Position numbers and translations under genes: made by a program
In this document: piece after piece, positions 31,669-40,750 of the stretch
How the letters are laid out: every line of letters starts with the position of its first letter
Numbering within the stretch: the first letter of the stretch is position 1
From: an uncultured Hyphomonas sp.
GTDB taxonomy: Bacteria; Pseudomonadota; Alphaproteobacteria; Caulobacterales; Hyphomonadaceae
Direction of reading: 5' to 3'
NCBI RefSeq assembly: GCF_963678875.1
Contig: NZ_OY787457.1
Coordinates: 124,001 to 188,000 of the forward strand
DNA: 64,000 nt
Notes under the pieces: model-generated
Told to the model about the DNA's origin: nothing
The model's database searches: none
What the model saw: only the letters and a program-made list of their open reading frames with translations

Positions 31669-32895
31669 ATGGCCGATACGCAGCGCCCAAGCCTTCCCGT
31701 CACACTGGATGATGTGAAAGCCGCTGCAATGATTATTGCAGGTCAGGTGGAACGGACGCCGTTCCGGCTGTCGCGGACGCTGTCGGATATCACCGGCGCG
31801 GAAGTGTGGGTGAAGTTCGAAAACCACCAATACACCGCCGCCTTCAAGGAGCGCGGCGCGCTGAACCGGCTGTCGTCCCTGTCCGAAGAGCAGAAGAAGG
31901 CCGGCGTCATCGCCGCCTCTGCCGGCAATCACAGCCAGGGCGTGGCCTATCACGCCAAGCGCCTCGGCATCCCGGCGACCATCGTGATGCCGGAAACGAC
32001 GCCCTTCACGAAGGTCGAGCAGACCCGCTCGCACGGCTGCCGCGTCCTGCTGAAGGGCCTGAACTTCGATGAGGCGAAGGCCGAAGCCTATAATGTGCAG
32101 CAGCGCGAAGGGCTGACCTTCATCCACCCGTTCGACGACCCGCACATCATCGCGGGGCAGGGGACGGTTGCGCTGGAAATGCTGGAAGACAAGCCGGATC
32201 TCGACATGCTGGTCATTCCGATTGGCGGCGGCGGCCTGGTCGCCGGGTCCGCCGTGGCGGCCCGCGGGATCAATCCGGAAATCAGCGTCATCGGCGTCGA
32301 GACGGCGATGTATCCGGCCATGAAGCAGGAACTGGCAGGCGAGCCGGTCCATGTCGGCGGGTCGACCATCGCCGAAGGCATCGCCGTGAAGGATGTCGGC
32401 CGGATGCCGCTGGAGATCGCGCGCCAGCTGGTGGACGATATCGTCCTCGTTGAAGAGGCACACCTCGAACGGGCGATCACGCTTTATGCTGAAGTGGAAA
32501 AGACGATTGCCGAAGGTGCCGGGGCCGCGGGCCTTGCCGCGTTGCTGGCCCATCCGGCGCGCTTCAGCGGACACAAGGTCGGTGTCGTGCTGTGCGGCGG
32601 CAATATCGACACGCGCCTGCTCGCCTCTGTGCTGACCCGGGCGCTGGTGCGCGAGAACCGGCTGGCACGGATCCGCATCATCGGCGACGACCGGCCGGGC
32701 CTGCTGGCGCTGGTCTCCAAGATCATCGGTGATGCCGGGGCGAACATCATGGAAGTTGCGCACAACCGCATCGCGCTGGACGTGCCGGCCAAGGGCGCGG
32801 AATTCGACATCCTGATCGAAACCCGCGACAGCCAGCACACGCAGGAAGTGGTCGAGGCGCTGACCCTGGCCGGTTACCCGCCGCGCAGCATGTGA
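31669..32895 (+). CDS. ilvA: Threonine ammonia-lyase with ACT domain
   Basis: The PLP enzyme converts threonine to 2-oxobutanoate at the start of isoleucine synthesis. The PLP Lys is Lys60 in AAFKERGALN, the PLP phosphate site is IGGGGLVAGS, and SAGNHSQGVA is the substrate-binding loop. The C-terminal 80 residues (ARIRIIGDDRPGLLALVSKIIGDAG...) form one ACT domain for feedback control. This is the shorter, single-ACT form (408 residues) rather than the two-ACT biosynthetic IlvA; catabolic TdcB is therefore not excluded. It starts after a weak hairpin and lies alone. Confidence 0.93.
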   Translation: MADTQRPSLPVTLDDVKAAAMIIAGQVERTPFRLSRTLSDITGAEVWVKFENHQYTAAFKERGALNRLSSLSEEQKKAGVIAASAGNHSQGVAYHAKRLGIPATIVMPETTPFTKVEQTRSHGCRVLLKGLNFDEAKAEAYNVQQREGLTFIHPFDDPHIIAGQGTVALEMLEDKPDLDMLVIPIGGGGLVAGSAVAARGINPEISVIGVETAMYPAMKQELAGEPVHVGGSTIAEGIAVKDVGRMPLEIARQLVDDIVLVEEAHLERAITLYAEVEKTIAEGAGAAGLAALLAHPARFSGHKVGVVLCGGNIDTRLLASVLTRALVRENRLARIRIIGDDRPGLLALVSKIIGDAGANIMEVAHNRIALDVPAKGAEFDILIETRDSQHTQEVVEALTLAGYPPRSM

Positions 32896-32917
32896 CATCT
32901 GTAATGTTTGAGGCTGG

Positions 32918-32941
32918 CCGGGGCGGGTGACTTCGCCCCGG
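32918..32941 (+). terminator. Hairpin after ilvA
   Basis: An 8-bp stem CCGGGGCG/CGCCCCGG with an 8-base loop lies 23 bases after the ilvA stop. No T-run follows, so termination is not certain; the FKBP gene starts 50 bases beyond. Confidence 0.5.
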
Positions 32942-32990
32942 AAGCGGCCTAGACCCTGACCCCAACAGAAAGCCTGAACGGAGCCTCCAG

Positions 32991-33875
32991 ATGAAGCGCA
33001 TCCTCGCTGTTGCCGCCAGTGCGGCCCTTGCCCTGATTGCTGCCTGCAGTGGCGGCAACAAGGCGCCGACCGATGTCGATGCTGTGTTCGAACAGCACCT
33101 GCCATGGAACCCGGACGCCAAGGGCATCCAGACCGACGAGTCCGGCCTGCAATGGATCGTGATCCGGGAAGGGGACGGCGAAGGCGCGACCCCTGCGGTC
33201 AGCGACCTTGTCCGCGTGAATTATGAAGGCCGCACGGCGAACGGCGACAAGTTCGACTCTTCCTTCGACCGCGGCAGCCCGGCCATGTTCCGCCTGAACC
33301 AGGTGATCCCCGGCTGGACCATCGGCCTGCAGAAGATGCACGAGGGCGACCAGTACCTGTTCTACGTCCCGAACAAGCTGGCCTATGGCAATGCCGACCG
33401 CGGCGCCGTGATCAAGGCGGGTGACGATCTCGTTTTCCTCGTCGACCTTGTCGACCTGATGGAGCCGAAATCCATCGATACGGCAGCGTGGGAAAAATAC
33501 ACGCCGTGGAACCATGAAGCGCCGGACGTGAAGAAGACCGGCTCCGGCCTCGAATATGTCGTGCTGGCGAGCGGCGACGAGACGGGCGCAAGCCCGGTCA
33601 ACGGGCAGCAGGTCGTCGTCTATTATGAAGGCCGCCTCGCCGAGACGGGCGAGATGTTCGACAGTTCCTTCCAGCGCGGCGCGCCGGAAATCTTCCCGTC
33701 CAACCGCCTGATCCGCGGCTGGGTCGAGGCGCTTTCGATGATGAAGCCGGGCGACCGCTGGCTGCTCTACATTCCGTCAGACCTCGCCTATGGCAAGCAG
33801 GGCACGCCGGGCGGCCCGATCCCGCCGGATGCCGATCTCGTCTTCGAGGTCGAACTGGCCGACGTGCTGCAATAG
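32991..33875 (+). CDS. Two-domain FKBP-type peptidyl-prolyl isomerase, lipoprotein
   Basis: A lipoprotein signal (MKRILAVAASAALALIAAC, Cys19) is followed by two FKBP domains: the first about 60-157 (VNYEGRTANGDKFDSSFDRG, VIPGWTIGLQKMHEGDQYLFY) and the second about 185-294 (VYYEGRLAETGEMFDSSFQRG, LIRGWVEALSMMKPGDRWLLYIPSDLAYG). Both keep the core aromatics and the FDSSF strand, so both may be active. It would fold proteins in the periplasm at the membrane surface. A tandem lipoprotein FKBP of this form is less common than single-domain FkpA or SlyD. The adjacent caspase gene is convergent. Confidence 0.92.
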   Translation: MKRILAVAASAALALIAACSGGNKAPTDVDAVFEQHLPWNPDAKGIQTDESGLQWIVIREGDGEGATPAVSDLVRVNYEGRTANGDKFDSSFDRGSPAMFRLNQVIPGWTIGLQKMHEGDQYLFYVPNKLAYGNADRGAVIKAGDDLVFLVDLVDLMEPKSIDTAAWEKYTPWNHEAPDVKKTGSGLEYVVLASGDETGASPVNGQQVVVYYEGRLAETGEMFDSSFQRGAPEIFPSNRLIRGWVEALSMMKPGDRWLLYIPSDLAYGKQGTPGGPIPPDADLVFEVELADVLQ

Positions 33876-33880
33876 CGCCG

Positions 33881-35443
33881 TCAAGCATCCTCGACGTCTG
33901 CCCGGAAGAAGATGGGCAGACGGACGGATGTCTGGAACCAGGGCTGCTGCTGGTTGCCGGTGGAGGCGATGACATCGCCGCTGACCTGCAGCATCACCTT
34001 GTTGATGTCGATCCGGTCTGGCGACTGGATGCGGCTGGCGAACGCGTCTGCAAAAACGGAGGGGCCTGCCCCGTCCGGCCGGGTGGTGCCGGGTTCGTCG
34101 GCATAGGCGATCACGACATTGGCGTCTGAGGTGTAGTCGGCAAAGCCAGGCTCCAGTCCCTTGGTTTCCATCGGCGAGTCGTATTTGCGGCCGCAATCCA
34201 CCATCAGGATGACGGCCTGCGCCTTGGAAAATTCGAGGAATTCGACCGCGTCCTGCAGTTTGGCGCCGCGTTCGATCACTTCGTTCTCGTTCCGGGGCAG
34301 GGGCCCGTTCGGGATGAGGTAATTGTCTTCGCCGAACAGGGATGCTCCGTATCCGGCAAAATAGACAACGCCGACGCTGGCCGGGCCGGCCGCGTTCAGC
34401 GCGTTCTGCATCATGGTCAGCCCGTTCTGGAAGCCTTCAAGGTCTGCATTCCGGACATGGTACACCTTGTACCCGCTCTCGCTGAGGGCGCCGGCAACTT
34501 TCATCCCGTCTGCATGCGTATTGGGAAGGGCATAGTCACCGCTTTCGGCATAGTCATTGGAGAAGACGAGCGCGACGCGGAGCGGATTCTGGCTGACAGG
34601 GGACATCGGGCTGCCGGGCCCGCGGCTCCAGGAGCCGATCTTGATGTCGCTGGAGCGGCGCTGAAGACGCGAGAGGTTCATCGGCTCCTGCCGCTGCAGG
34701 GTCATTTCCAGCACGTCGAGGCGCACATTCTCGAACATGTCGCGCACGGTGACAGCGGGCTCCAGCAACCGAGTGCCCAGCGCCCTGGCATAGGGGCCGT
34801 TATTGTCGTCGGCGCGCCCGTCGCTGGCCGTCTCGCCCTCCCATGTGGCGTAGGAGATGAACATGTTGCGCTCGTCCGCGTTGCCCGCAGACCGGCGCAG
34901 GCCCCGGAAGGATTCCCCGCCGCCAAGCGCGCGCGCAGCTTCCGGCAGTTTCAACACGTTGCGGCAGGCATCGATGGAAAGGACGGACGGGCCCGGACAG
35001 TCCAGCATTCTGTCCATCACCCAGTCGAGCGAGACGGAATCGTCCCACAGCGCCTCATCCAGCAGGGCGGCATCCTCCACCGGGATCAGGAAATTGCCTT
35101 CCCCCTCACGCGCGGCGCCGTGGCCGGAATAGTAGACAAAGCCGGTTGCCTCCGGGCCGCTGGCCTGCATGGCATCGACGTAAGCACGGAAGGCCGACAT
35201 CATCTTCGACCTGCCTGCATCCTTCACGATATCCCCGGTGACGAGTGAGAAGCCGCACTCGATAATGCCTTCGGCCACGAGGTGGGCGTCCCGGACCGGA
35301 TTGGCCAGCGTGCCGATGCCTTCGGAATAGGCTGCATTGCCGATGATCAGCGCGTGGCGCGGCTTGGGACCGCCCTGCGCCCGGCCGGGCCAGGGCATGG
35401 CAGCGGCGCCGCCAAGCAGCAGCATGTGCCTGCGTGAAATCAT
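33881..35443 (-). CDS. Tandem caspase-like protein (C14), first domain active, second degenerate
   Basis: A 520-residue protein with a twin-arginine-type signal (SRRHMLLL, residues 3-10) and two caspase-like (peptidase C14) domains. Domain 1 (about 28-245) has the complete dyad: His108 in YYSGHGAA and Cys160 in SIDACRN. Domain 2 (about 287-510) repeats the fold, but the His position is Tyr365 (YFAGYGAS) and the Cys position is Gly418 in VDCGRK, so it should be inactive. It is predicted to be exported, folded, by the Tat pathway; the substrate is unknown. The start at 35443 is the first ATG of the signal. The FKBP gene is convergent with a five-base gap. Confidence 0.88.
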   Translation of the reverse strand: MISRRHMLLLGGAAAMPWPGRAQGGPKPRHALIIGNAAYSEGIGTLANPVRDAHLVAEGIIECGFSLVTGDIVKDAGRSKMMSAFRAYVDAMQASGPEATGFVYYSGHGAAREGEGNFLIPVEDAALLDEALWDDSVSLDWVMDRMLDCPGPSVLSIDACRNVLKLPEAARALGGGESFRGLRRSAGNADERNMFISYATWEGETASDGRADDNNGPYARALGTRLLEPAVTVRDMFENVRLDVLEMTLQRQEPMNLSRLQRRSSDIKIGSWSRGPGSPMSPVSQNPLRVALVFSNDYAESGDYALPNTHADGMKVAGALSESGYKVYHVRNADLEGFQNGLTMMQNALNAAGPASVGVVYFAGYGASLFGEDNYLIPNGPLPRNENEVIERGAKLQDAVEFLEFSKAQAVILMVDCGRKYDSPMETKGLEPGFADYTSDANVVIAYADEPGTTRPDGAGPSVFADAFASRIQSPDRIDINKVMLQVSGDVIASTGNQQQPWFQTSVRLPIFFRADVEDA

Positions 35444-35577
35444 GTTGTTACTCCACCCATCTCACGAGGGTTAATGGTCTCGTAGAGCCGCGCGCCAGTC
35501 AATGACACCGCTGCGCACTTGCCTACAGCAATCCGGCCTGACAGGAAGGGCGCCGGATTTCCATCAGGAGGACAGGT

Positions 35578-36366
35578 GTGGCGATTACAGGTGACACGCT
35601 GGCGCGGATTGCGCTGGATGCGGGCAAGCTGATCATGGAGATCTATGACGGCGACTTCGATTTCACGAAGAAAGGCGATGATTCCCCGGTCACCCTCGCC
35701 GACGAAAAGGCCGAGGCGCTGATCCTGGAGGCGCTGGCCGAGGCCGATCCGGACCTGAAAGTCATTGCCGAGGAGGCCATGGCGGCGGGCCAGATGCCGG
35801 AACACGGGGCCCGGTTTGCCCTGGTCGACCCGCTGGATGGCACGAAGGAATTCATCAACAAGAATGGCGAGTTCACGGTGAACATTGCGATCATCGAGCA
35901 TGGCCGCCCGGTGATGGGCGTTGTCTATGCACCGGCCCTGTCACGCCTGTTCGTGGCCGATGCCTACAATTCCGCCTGGCAGGCCGAAGCGGCACCGGGC
36001 GCAGCCGTGCCCGCCGAACGCACACCTTTGCGCATCCGCAAGGCACCGGAAGAGGGCGTGACCGCGGTCGCGTCGAAATCCCACCGCACGCCGGAAACCG
36101 ATGCCTTCCTCGACAAGTTCAAGGTCGCGGACATCAAGGGCGCGGGCTCGTCCCTCAAGTTCTGCCTGATTGCTGCGGGGGAGGCTGACCTCTATCCGCG
36201 CATGGGCCGTACGATGGAGTGGGATACGGCTGCCGGGCAGGCGGTTGTCGAGGCCGCAGGCGGCCGCGTGCTGACCGAGGAAGGCGCGCCGCTCCTCTAT
36301 GGCAAGCGCGAGCGCGGCTATGATAATCCGTATTTTATTGTGTATGGCGGCGTGTCCCCGGTCTGA
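35578..36366 (+). CDS. cysQ: 3'(2'),5'-bisphosphate nucleotidase CysQ
   Basis: A Li-sensitive, Mg-dependent phosphatase that removes the 3'-phosphate of PAP, a product of sulfate activation, in the cytoplasm. The metal site is made by the Glu pair in IAEEAM and DPLDGTKEF, with the second metal residues in WDTAAGQAVVEAAGG. The length of 262 residues is normal. The start is a GTG at 35578 with CAGGAGGACAG upstream; this is the well-supported start. It is followed after about 72 bases by glmM. The two share no known pathway. Confidence 0.93.
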   Translation: MAITGDTLARIALDAGKLIMEIYDGDFDFTKKGDDSPVTLADEKAEALILEALAEADPDLKVIAEEAMAAGQMPEHGARFALVDPLDGTKEFINKNGEFTVNIAIIEHGRPVMGVVYAPALSRLFVADAYNSAWQAEAAPGAAVPAERTPLRIRKAPEEGVTAVASKSHRTPETDAFLDKFKVADIKGAGSSLKFCLIAAGEADLYPRMGRTMEWDTAAGQAVVEAAGGRVLTEEGAPLLYGKRERGYDNPYFIVYGGVSPV

Positions 36367-36438
36367 CATAGTCCTGCCACGTTCCGGTATCGTTTTCTCC
36401 AGCTTTTCCTGCGACTTCTCCGGTCAGGGAGTATCACC

Positions 36439-37779
36439 ATGGCACGTCAATTCTTTGGCACGGATGGCATCCGGGGCCGCGTCAACCAGAAACCCATGAC
36501 CGTTGAGACGGCGCTGCGCCTGTCCATTGCGGCGGCGCGCACCTTTGCACCAGATGGCGGGCGGGACGTGATTGTTGGTCGCGACACCCGCCGTTCAGGC
36601 GAGATGATCGAGGCGGCCATCGTGGCCGGTCTTAGCAGCATGGGCCTGACACCGGTCTGCGTCGGTGTGGTGCCGACCCCGGCGGTCGCCCTGCTGACAC
36701 GCGAAACCGGCGCAGCCTTCGGCGTCATGGTGACGGCCTCGCACAACAAGTTCCAGGACAATGGCCTGAAACTGTTCTCGCCGGAGGGCGTGAAGTTCAC
36801 CGACGAGATCGAGGAACAGCTCGAGACGGCCATGTTCGACGCCTTTGAAGGCAGCTATGCGGCGCCGACGGAGGTGACAAAGCCGCGCCAGATGGAAGAG
36901 GGCGTGCGCCGTTATGTCGAGCGCTGCCTGGAAGCGGTCGAGGCGGAGACAGGTTTTTCGAAACTGAATGTCGTGCTCGATTGTGCCAATGGCGCCGCTT
37001 ACCGGGCGGGGCCTGACGCGCTGCGCAAGCTCGGCTGCAATGTCACCGTCATGGGCGTGTCGCCGGACGGGATAAACATCAATGCCGGGGTCGGCTCGAC
37101 CGACACCAAGGCGCTGACGAAAGCCGTGCTGGACAGCAAGGCCGATATCGGGATCGCCTTCGATGGAGATGCGGACCGGCTGATCGTCATCGACGAGCTG
37201 GGACAGGAACTCGACGGCGACCAGGTGATGGCGCTGATCGCGACCGAACTCTTCCACACCGGACGCCTCAAGGGCGGCGGCATGGTAGCCACTGTCATGT
37301 CGAACATGGGGCTCGCGGAATACCTGAAGGGCCTCGGCCTGACATTGGCGCGTACCAAGGTGGGCGACCGCTATGTCGGCGAGCACATGCGCGCTCATGG
37401 CTTCAATCTCGGCGGCGAACAGTCCGGCCACATCATCCTGTCGGATGTCTCGACCACGGGCGATGGCCTGCTGGCAGCGCTGCAGGTGCTGAAAGTGCTG
37501 GCGCGCACGGGCAAGAAGGCGTCCGTCGTCGGACGGGTGTTCGAGCCGGCGCCGCAGGAACTGGTCAATATCCGCTATGCCGGCACCAATCCGCTGGAAA
37601 CCGAGCGAGTGAAATCCGCCATCGCCCGGGCTGAGGCCGAGATGGGGGAGCGGGGACGTCTTGTCGTGCGCAAGTCCGGCACAGAGCCGCTGATCCGTGT
37701 CATGGCTGAAGCGCTGGACGAAGCCATGATGAAGCGGGCGCTGGGCGACGTGGTGGAGGCAGTTGAGGCTGAAGCCTGA
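36439..37779 (+). CDS. glmM: Phosphoglucosamine mutase
   Basis: GlmM converts glucosamine-6-phosphate to glucosamine-1-phosphate for UDP-GlcNAc, needed for peptidoglycan and lipid A. Start MARQFFGTDGIRGR; the phosphorylated Ser is Ser101 in TASHNKFQDNG; the metal loop is DGDADR in GIAFDGDADRLIV; the sugar-binding loop is GGEQSGHI; the phosphate-binding loop is RKSGTEPLIRVM. Full length of 446 residues. It sits beside cysQ rather than the more common folP/ftsH. Confidence 0.97.
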   Translation: MARQFFGTDGIRGRVNQKPMTVETALRLSIAAARTFAPDGGRDVIVGRDTRRSGEMIEAAIVAGLSSMGLTPVCVGVVPTPAVALLTRETGAAFGVMVTASHNKFQDNGLKLFSPEGVKFTDEIEEQLETAMFDAFEGSYAAPTEVTKPRQMEEGVRRYVERCLEAVEAETGFSKLNVVLDCANGAAYRAGPDALRKLGCNVTVMGVSPDGININAGVGSTDTKALTKAVLDSKADIGIAFDGDADRLIVIDELGQELDGDQVMALIATELFHTGRLKGGGMVATVMSNMGLAEYLKGLGLTLARTKVGDRYVGEHMRAHGFNLGGEQSGHIILSDVSTTGDGLLAALQVLKVLARTGKKASVVGRVFEPAPQELVNIRYAGTNPLETERVKSAIARAEAEMGERGRLVVRKSGTEPLIRVMAEALDEAMMKRALGDVVEAVEAEA

Positions 37780-37913
37780 TTGCTGCCCCGGATCTCCGTT
37801 CCGGATCACCCCTTCGTGATGCAAACCGGCCTTTCGTCGGGGAACGAATTGCCTCCCGGGCCTGATCGCCTATCATCGGGTAAAACCATAACACGTTCTG
37901 GGAGAAAAACCGC

Positions 37914-39773
37914 ATGGCTGATGCGACCGAACTGCCGCCTTTCCGCCCGCTGCCGCAAAAGACACCGGACGTCGAAATGCGCACCGCGCCGGGCGGCGTC
38001 CGCTATATTTCCGCCCGTCAGGCACCGGGCCCGCGCCCGCGGACCATTCCGCACTGCCTGGACGAACGCGCCACCGAACATCCTGACCGGCCGTTCCTGA
38101 AGGAACGTGACCCGAAGACCGATGAATGGGTGAGCGTCACCTATGGCGAGGCCGCCCGTATCACGGACGGCCTGGCGCAGGCCTTCCTCAATATGGGGGC
38201 AGGGCCGGACGCGCCGGTCATGATCCTGTCCGGGAACTCCATCCGGTCGGCCATGGTGATCCTCGCCGCGCAGAAGATCGGTGCGCCGGCAGCGCCGATT
38301 TCCGTGCCGTACTCCACCATGTCCACCGATTTCGAGAAGCTGAAGCACTGCTTCAATGCGGTGAACCCGAAAGTGATCTTCGCCGAGACGCTGGAGCCCT
38401 TCAGCAATGCGATTGCGGCGCTGGACTGCGATGACTGCAAGGTCTTCTCCGCCGATGCCGGTGGGGACAATACGGTCCTGTCCTATGACGAACTGGTGGC
38501 GACCGAACCGACGGCGGCCGTGCGCGAGGCGCGCGACCAGCTGACCGATGCCAGCATCGGCAAGTATCTCTTCACCTCCGGCTCGACCGGCATGCCGAAG
38601 CCGGTGCCGACGACGCAGGGCGCCATGTGTTCCATGATCGCCGGCTCGGAAGGCCTCCGCGAAAATGAGCGGGACCCGGAATATGATCCGGGCAATGTCG
38701 ACAATGTGCTCGACTGGCTGCCCTGGAACCACATTTCCGGTTCGAATGTGAATTTTAACGGCGCCATGTGGAACGGCGCGACTTTCTGGATCGATGGCGG
38801 CAAGCCGACACCGGCCCTGTTCCAGGAAACGATCCGCAACGTACGCGAATGTTCGCCGTCGACCTTCGGCACGGCGCCAATTGCGCTGGCCATGCTGGCG
38901 GAAGCCATGGAGGCCGACGAAGACCTGCTGATGGCTTTCTTCAAGAACATGCGGTCCATCGGCTATGGCGGGGCGACGCTGTCGGACGATCTTTATGACC
39001 GTCTGCAGAACCTTGCCATCAAGGCGACCGGACGGCGCATTCCCATCATCACCATGTACGGCGCGACGGAGACGCAGGGCATCACCGTTGTGCACTGGGA
39101 AGTCGAGCGTGTCGGCCTGATCGGCCTGCCGTTGCCGGGATCGGAGCTGAAGCTCGTCCCGAACGGTGACAAGCTGGAAGTGCGCGTCAAAGGCCCGTCC
39201 GTCATGCCGGGCTATCACAACAGCCCGGAGAAGAATGCGGAAGTGTTCGACGAGGAAGGCTTCTACTGCCTCGGCGATGCGGTGAAGTTCGTCGATGAGG
39301 AAAACCCGAACAAGGGCCTGATCTTCGACGGCCGGGTCGGGGAAGATTTCAAGCTGTCCTCCGGCACCTGGGTCAGCGTCGGTACGCTGCGTCCGGACTA
39401 TGTGGCAGCCTGTTCGCCGCTGATCTTCGATGCGGTGATCTGCGGTCAGGACAAGGATGTGATCGGTGCGCTGGTCTGGCCGTCGCCGGCCGGCATGGAA
39501 CAGCTGGTCAAGGAGAAGGGCGGCGACATGATGGCGGCCTTCGGCGCACTGACGGAACAGCTGGTGAAGAAGACGGCTGCCTTCAATGCAAACGAGCCCG
39601 GCTCGTCCCGCCGGATCCGCCGGGTCATGATCATGACCGAACCGCCGAGCGTCGATGCCGGCGAGATCACCGACAAGGGCTATGTGAACCAGCGCCTCGT
39701 GCAGGCTCGCCGGGCGGACCTGGTAGCGGCGCTGTTCTCCGATCCGCCGGGGCAGGGCGTCATTTCGCTCTGA
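37914..39773 (+). CDS. AMP-dependent CoA ligase, feruloyl-CoA synthase type
   Basis: An adenylate-forming acyl-CoA ligase (619 residues) resembling feruloyl-CoA synthases, which activate phenylpropenoic or aryl acids. Motifs: LFTSGSTGMPKPVPTTQGAM (phosphate-binding A3), IITMYGATETQGITVVHWE (A5), FYCLGDAVKF (A7). The C-terminal Lys domain is of the feruloyl type, with GEITDKGYVNQR (A10-like). No hydratase-aldolase (enoyl-CoA hydratase/aldolase) gene is adjacent, so the substrate may be another aromatic or medium-chain acid. Preceded by a 134-base gap. Confidence in the ligase class is high, in ferulate moderate. Confidence 0.85.
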   Translation: MADATELPPFRPLPQKTPDVEMRTAPGGVRYISARQAPGPRPRTIPHCLDERATEHPDRPFLKERDPKTDEWVSVTYGEAARITDGLAQAFLNMGAGPDAPVMILSGNSIRSAMVILAAQKIGAPAAPISVPYSTMSTDFEKLKHCFNAVNPKVIFAETLEPFSNAIAALDCDDCKVFSADAGGDNTVLSYDELVATEPTAAVREARDQLTDASIGKYLFTSGSTGMPKPVPTTQGAMCSMIAGSEGLRENERDPEYDPGNVDNVLDWLPWNHISGSNVNFNGAMWNGATFWIDGGKPTPALFQETIRNVRECSPSTFGTAPIALAMLAEAMEADEDLLMAFFKNMRSIGYGGATLSDDLYDRLQNLAIKATGRRIPIITMYGATETQGITVVHWEVERVGLIGLPLPGSELKLVPNGDKLEVRVKGPSVMPGYHNSPEKNAEVFDEEGFYCLGDAVKFVDEENPNKGLIFDGRVGEDFKLSSGTWVSVGTLRPDYVAACSPLIFDAVICGQDKDVIGALVWPSPAGMEQLVKEKGGDMMAAFGALTEQLVKKTAAFNANEPGSSRRIRRVMIMTEPPSVDAGEITDKGYVNQRLVQARRADLVAALFSDPPGQGVISL

Positions 39774-39855
39774 GCAGGGTAGAAAGTCTGCACGCTTAAG
39801 TCGTTGGAAGGCTTTTTCAGGTATCTCTCCCTTCGGACTTTCGTGGGGAGAGATC

Positions 39856-40746
39856 ATGACCTTCGACGCGCGCAAGGCAAACACTGCGTCTGCGTCCGGC
39901 CAGCAGAATGCGCTGTTCGCATTAGTAACTCTTGTTGTCGTGTGCGGCGCGTTCTTCGCCGTGCTCAGCCTGCCGCACAAGGCAGCAGGCCGTGACACGC
40001 CGCTTGATCAGCGGGTCTCATCCGTCACGATCGACGTGCCCGACCTGCCCGGCGAGGCGGCAGAGGCCTATTTCATCGCACTCGGCAAGGTCGATCCGGA
40101 TGCGCAGATCGTGCTGTCCGGGAAGATCGCAAAAGCTGGCAAGCTTGATGATGAAGCTGTCACCACGCTCGTCATGGCGCATGCAGAGACCGTGCTGCGC
40201 GACCACGCGGGCGATCTCGCGCTGGCCGACACGAAACACCTCGACAACATTCTGGACATGACGCGCGACCGGCTGCGCACAGCGTCACGCAAGCGCAGCA
40301 AATGGTGCGATGCAGGCCGGTATGCGGACCTGGCCGACATCGAATTCAAGCAGCCTGCCGACTTCGAACAATCGCTGGGGGAACTCAAGACACCCCTGCT
40401 GGACTATTCCTATGACGTGATGACGGGCCTGATGGTCGCCATCGAGGATGCGTGGGAAAACCCGGTGAAGCGCGGCGAGATGACCCGCGCCGACGAGGCC
40501 GCCCTGCAGGGCATGATGATGTCGATCATGGCCGACCCGGACGTATTACCCCTGATGATGTCGCTGCAGTCTGACGGAGACGCGAAGAAAGCGCTGAAGG
40601 GCGTCGATGTCTGCAGTCTTGGCGCCACGGCCGTGACCGCGGCCAAGACCCTGCCGCAGGAAACCAAAGGCCGCCTCCTTGCGGAAGCGGCCCGTCAGAT
40701 GGAAGAAAACGGCGCTTCGGCCTTCCGGACAGGCGTCGGCTTCTGA
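39856..40746 (+). CDS. Membrane-anchored protein of unknown function
   Basis: A 296-residue protein with one transmembrane helix (FALVTLVVVCGAFFAVLSL, residues 21-39) and the remainder periplasmic. No known domain was recognised. The C-terminal part is helical, contains short helical repeats with Met-rich stretches (GMMMSIMADPDVLPLMMS), and three Cys. GGAGA before the ATG at 39856 is well spaced. It has normal GC content and codon use. Lies between the ligase and the DsbA-family isomerase, convergent with the latter with a five-base gap; no functional link is evident. Confidence 0.7.
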   Translation: MTFDARKANTASASGQQNALFALVTLVVVCGAFFAVLSLPHKAAGRDTPLDQRVSSVTIDVPDLPGEAAEAYFIALGKVDPDAQIVLSGKIAKAGKLDDEAVTTLVMAHAETVLRDHAGDLALADTKHLDNILDMTRDRLRTASRKRSKWCDAGRYADLADIEFKQPADFEQSLGELKTPLLDYSYDVMTGLMVAIEDAWENPVKRGEMTRADEAALQGMMMSIMADPDVLPLMMSLQSDGDAKKALKGVDVCSLGATAVTAAKTLPQETKGRLLAEAARQMEENGASAFRTGVGF

Positions 40747-40750
40747 GGCG

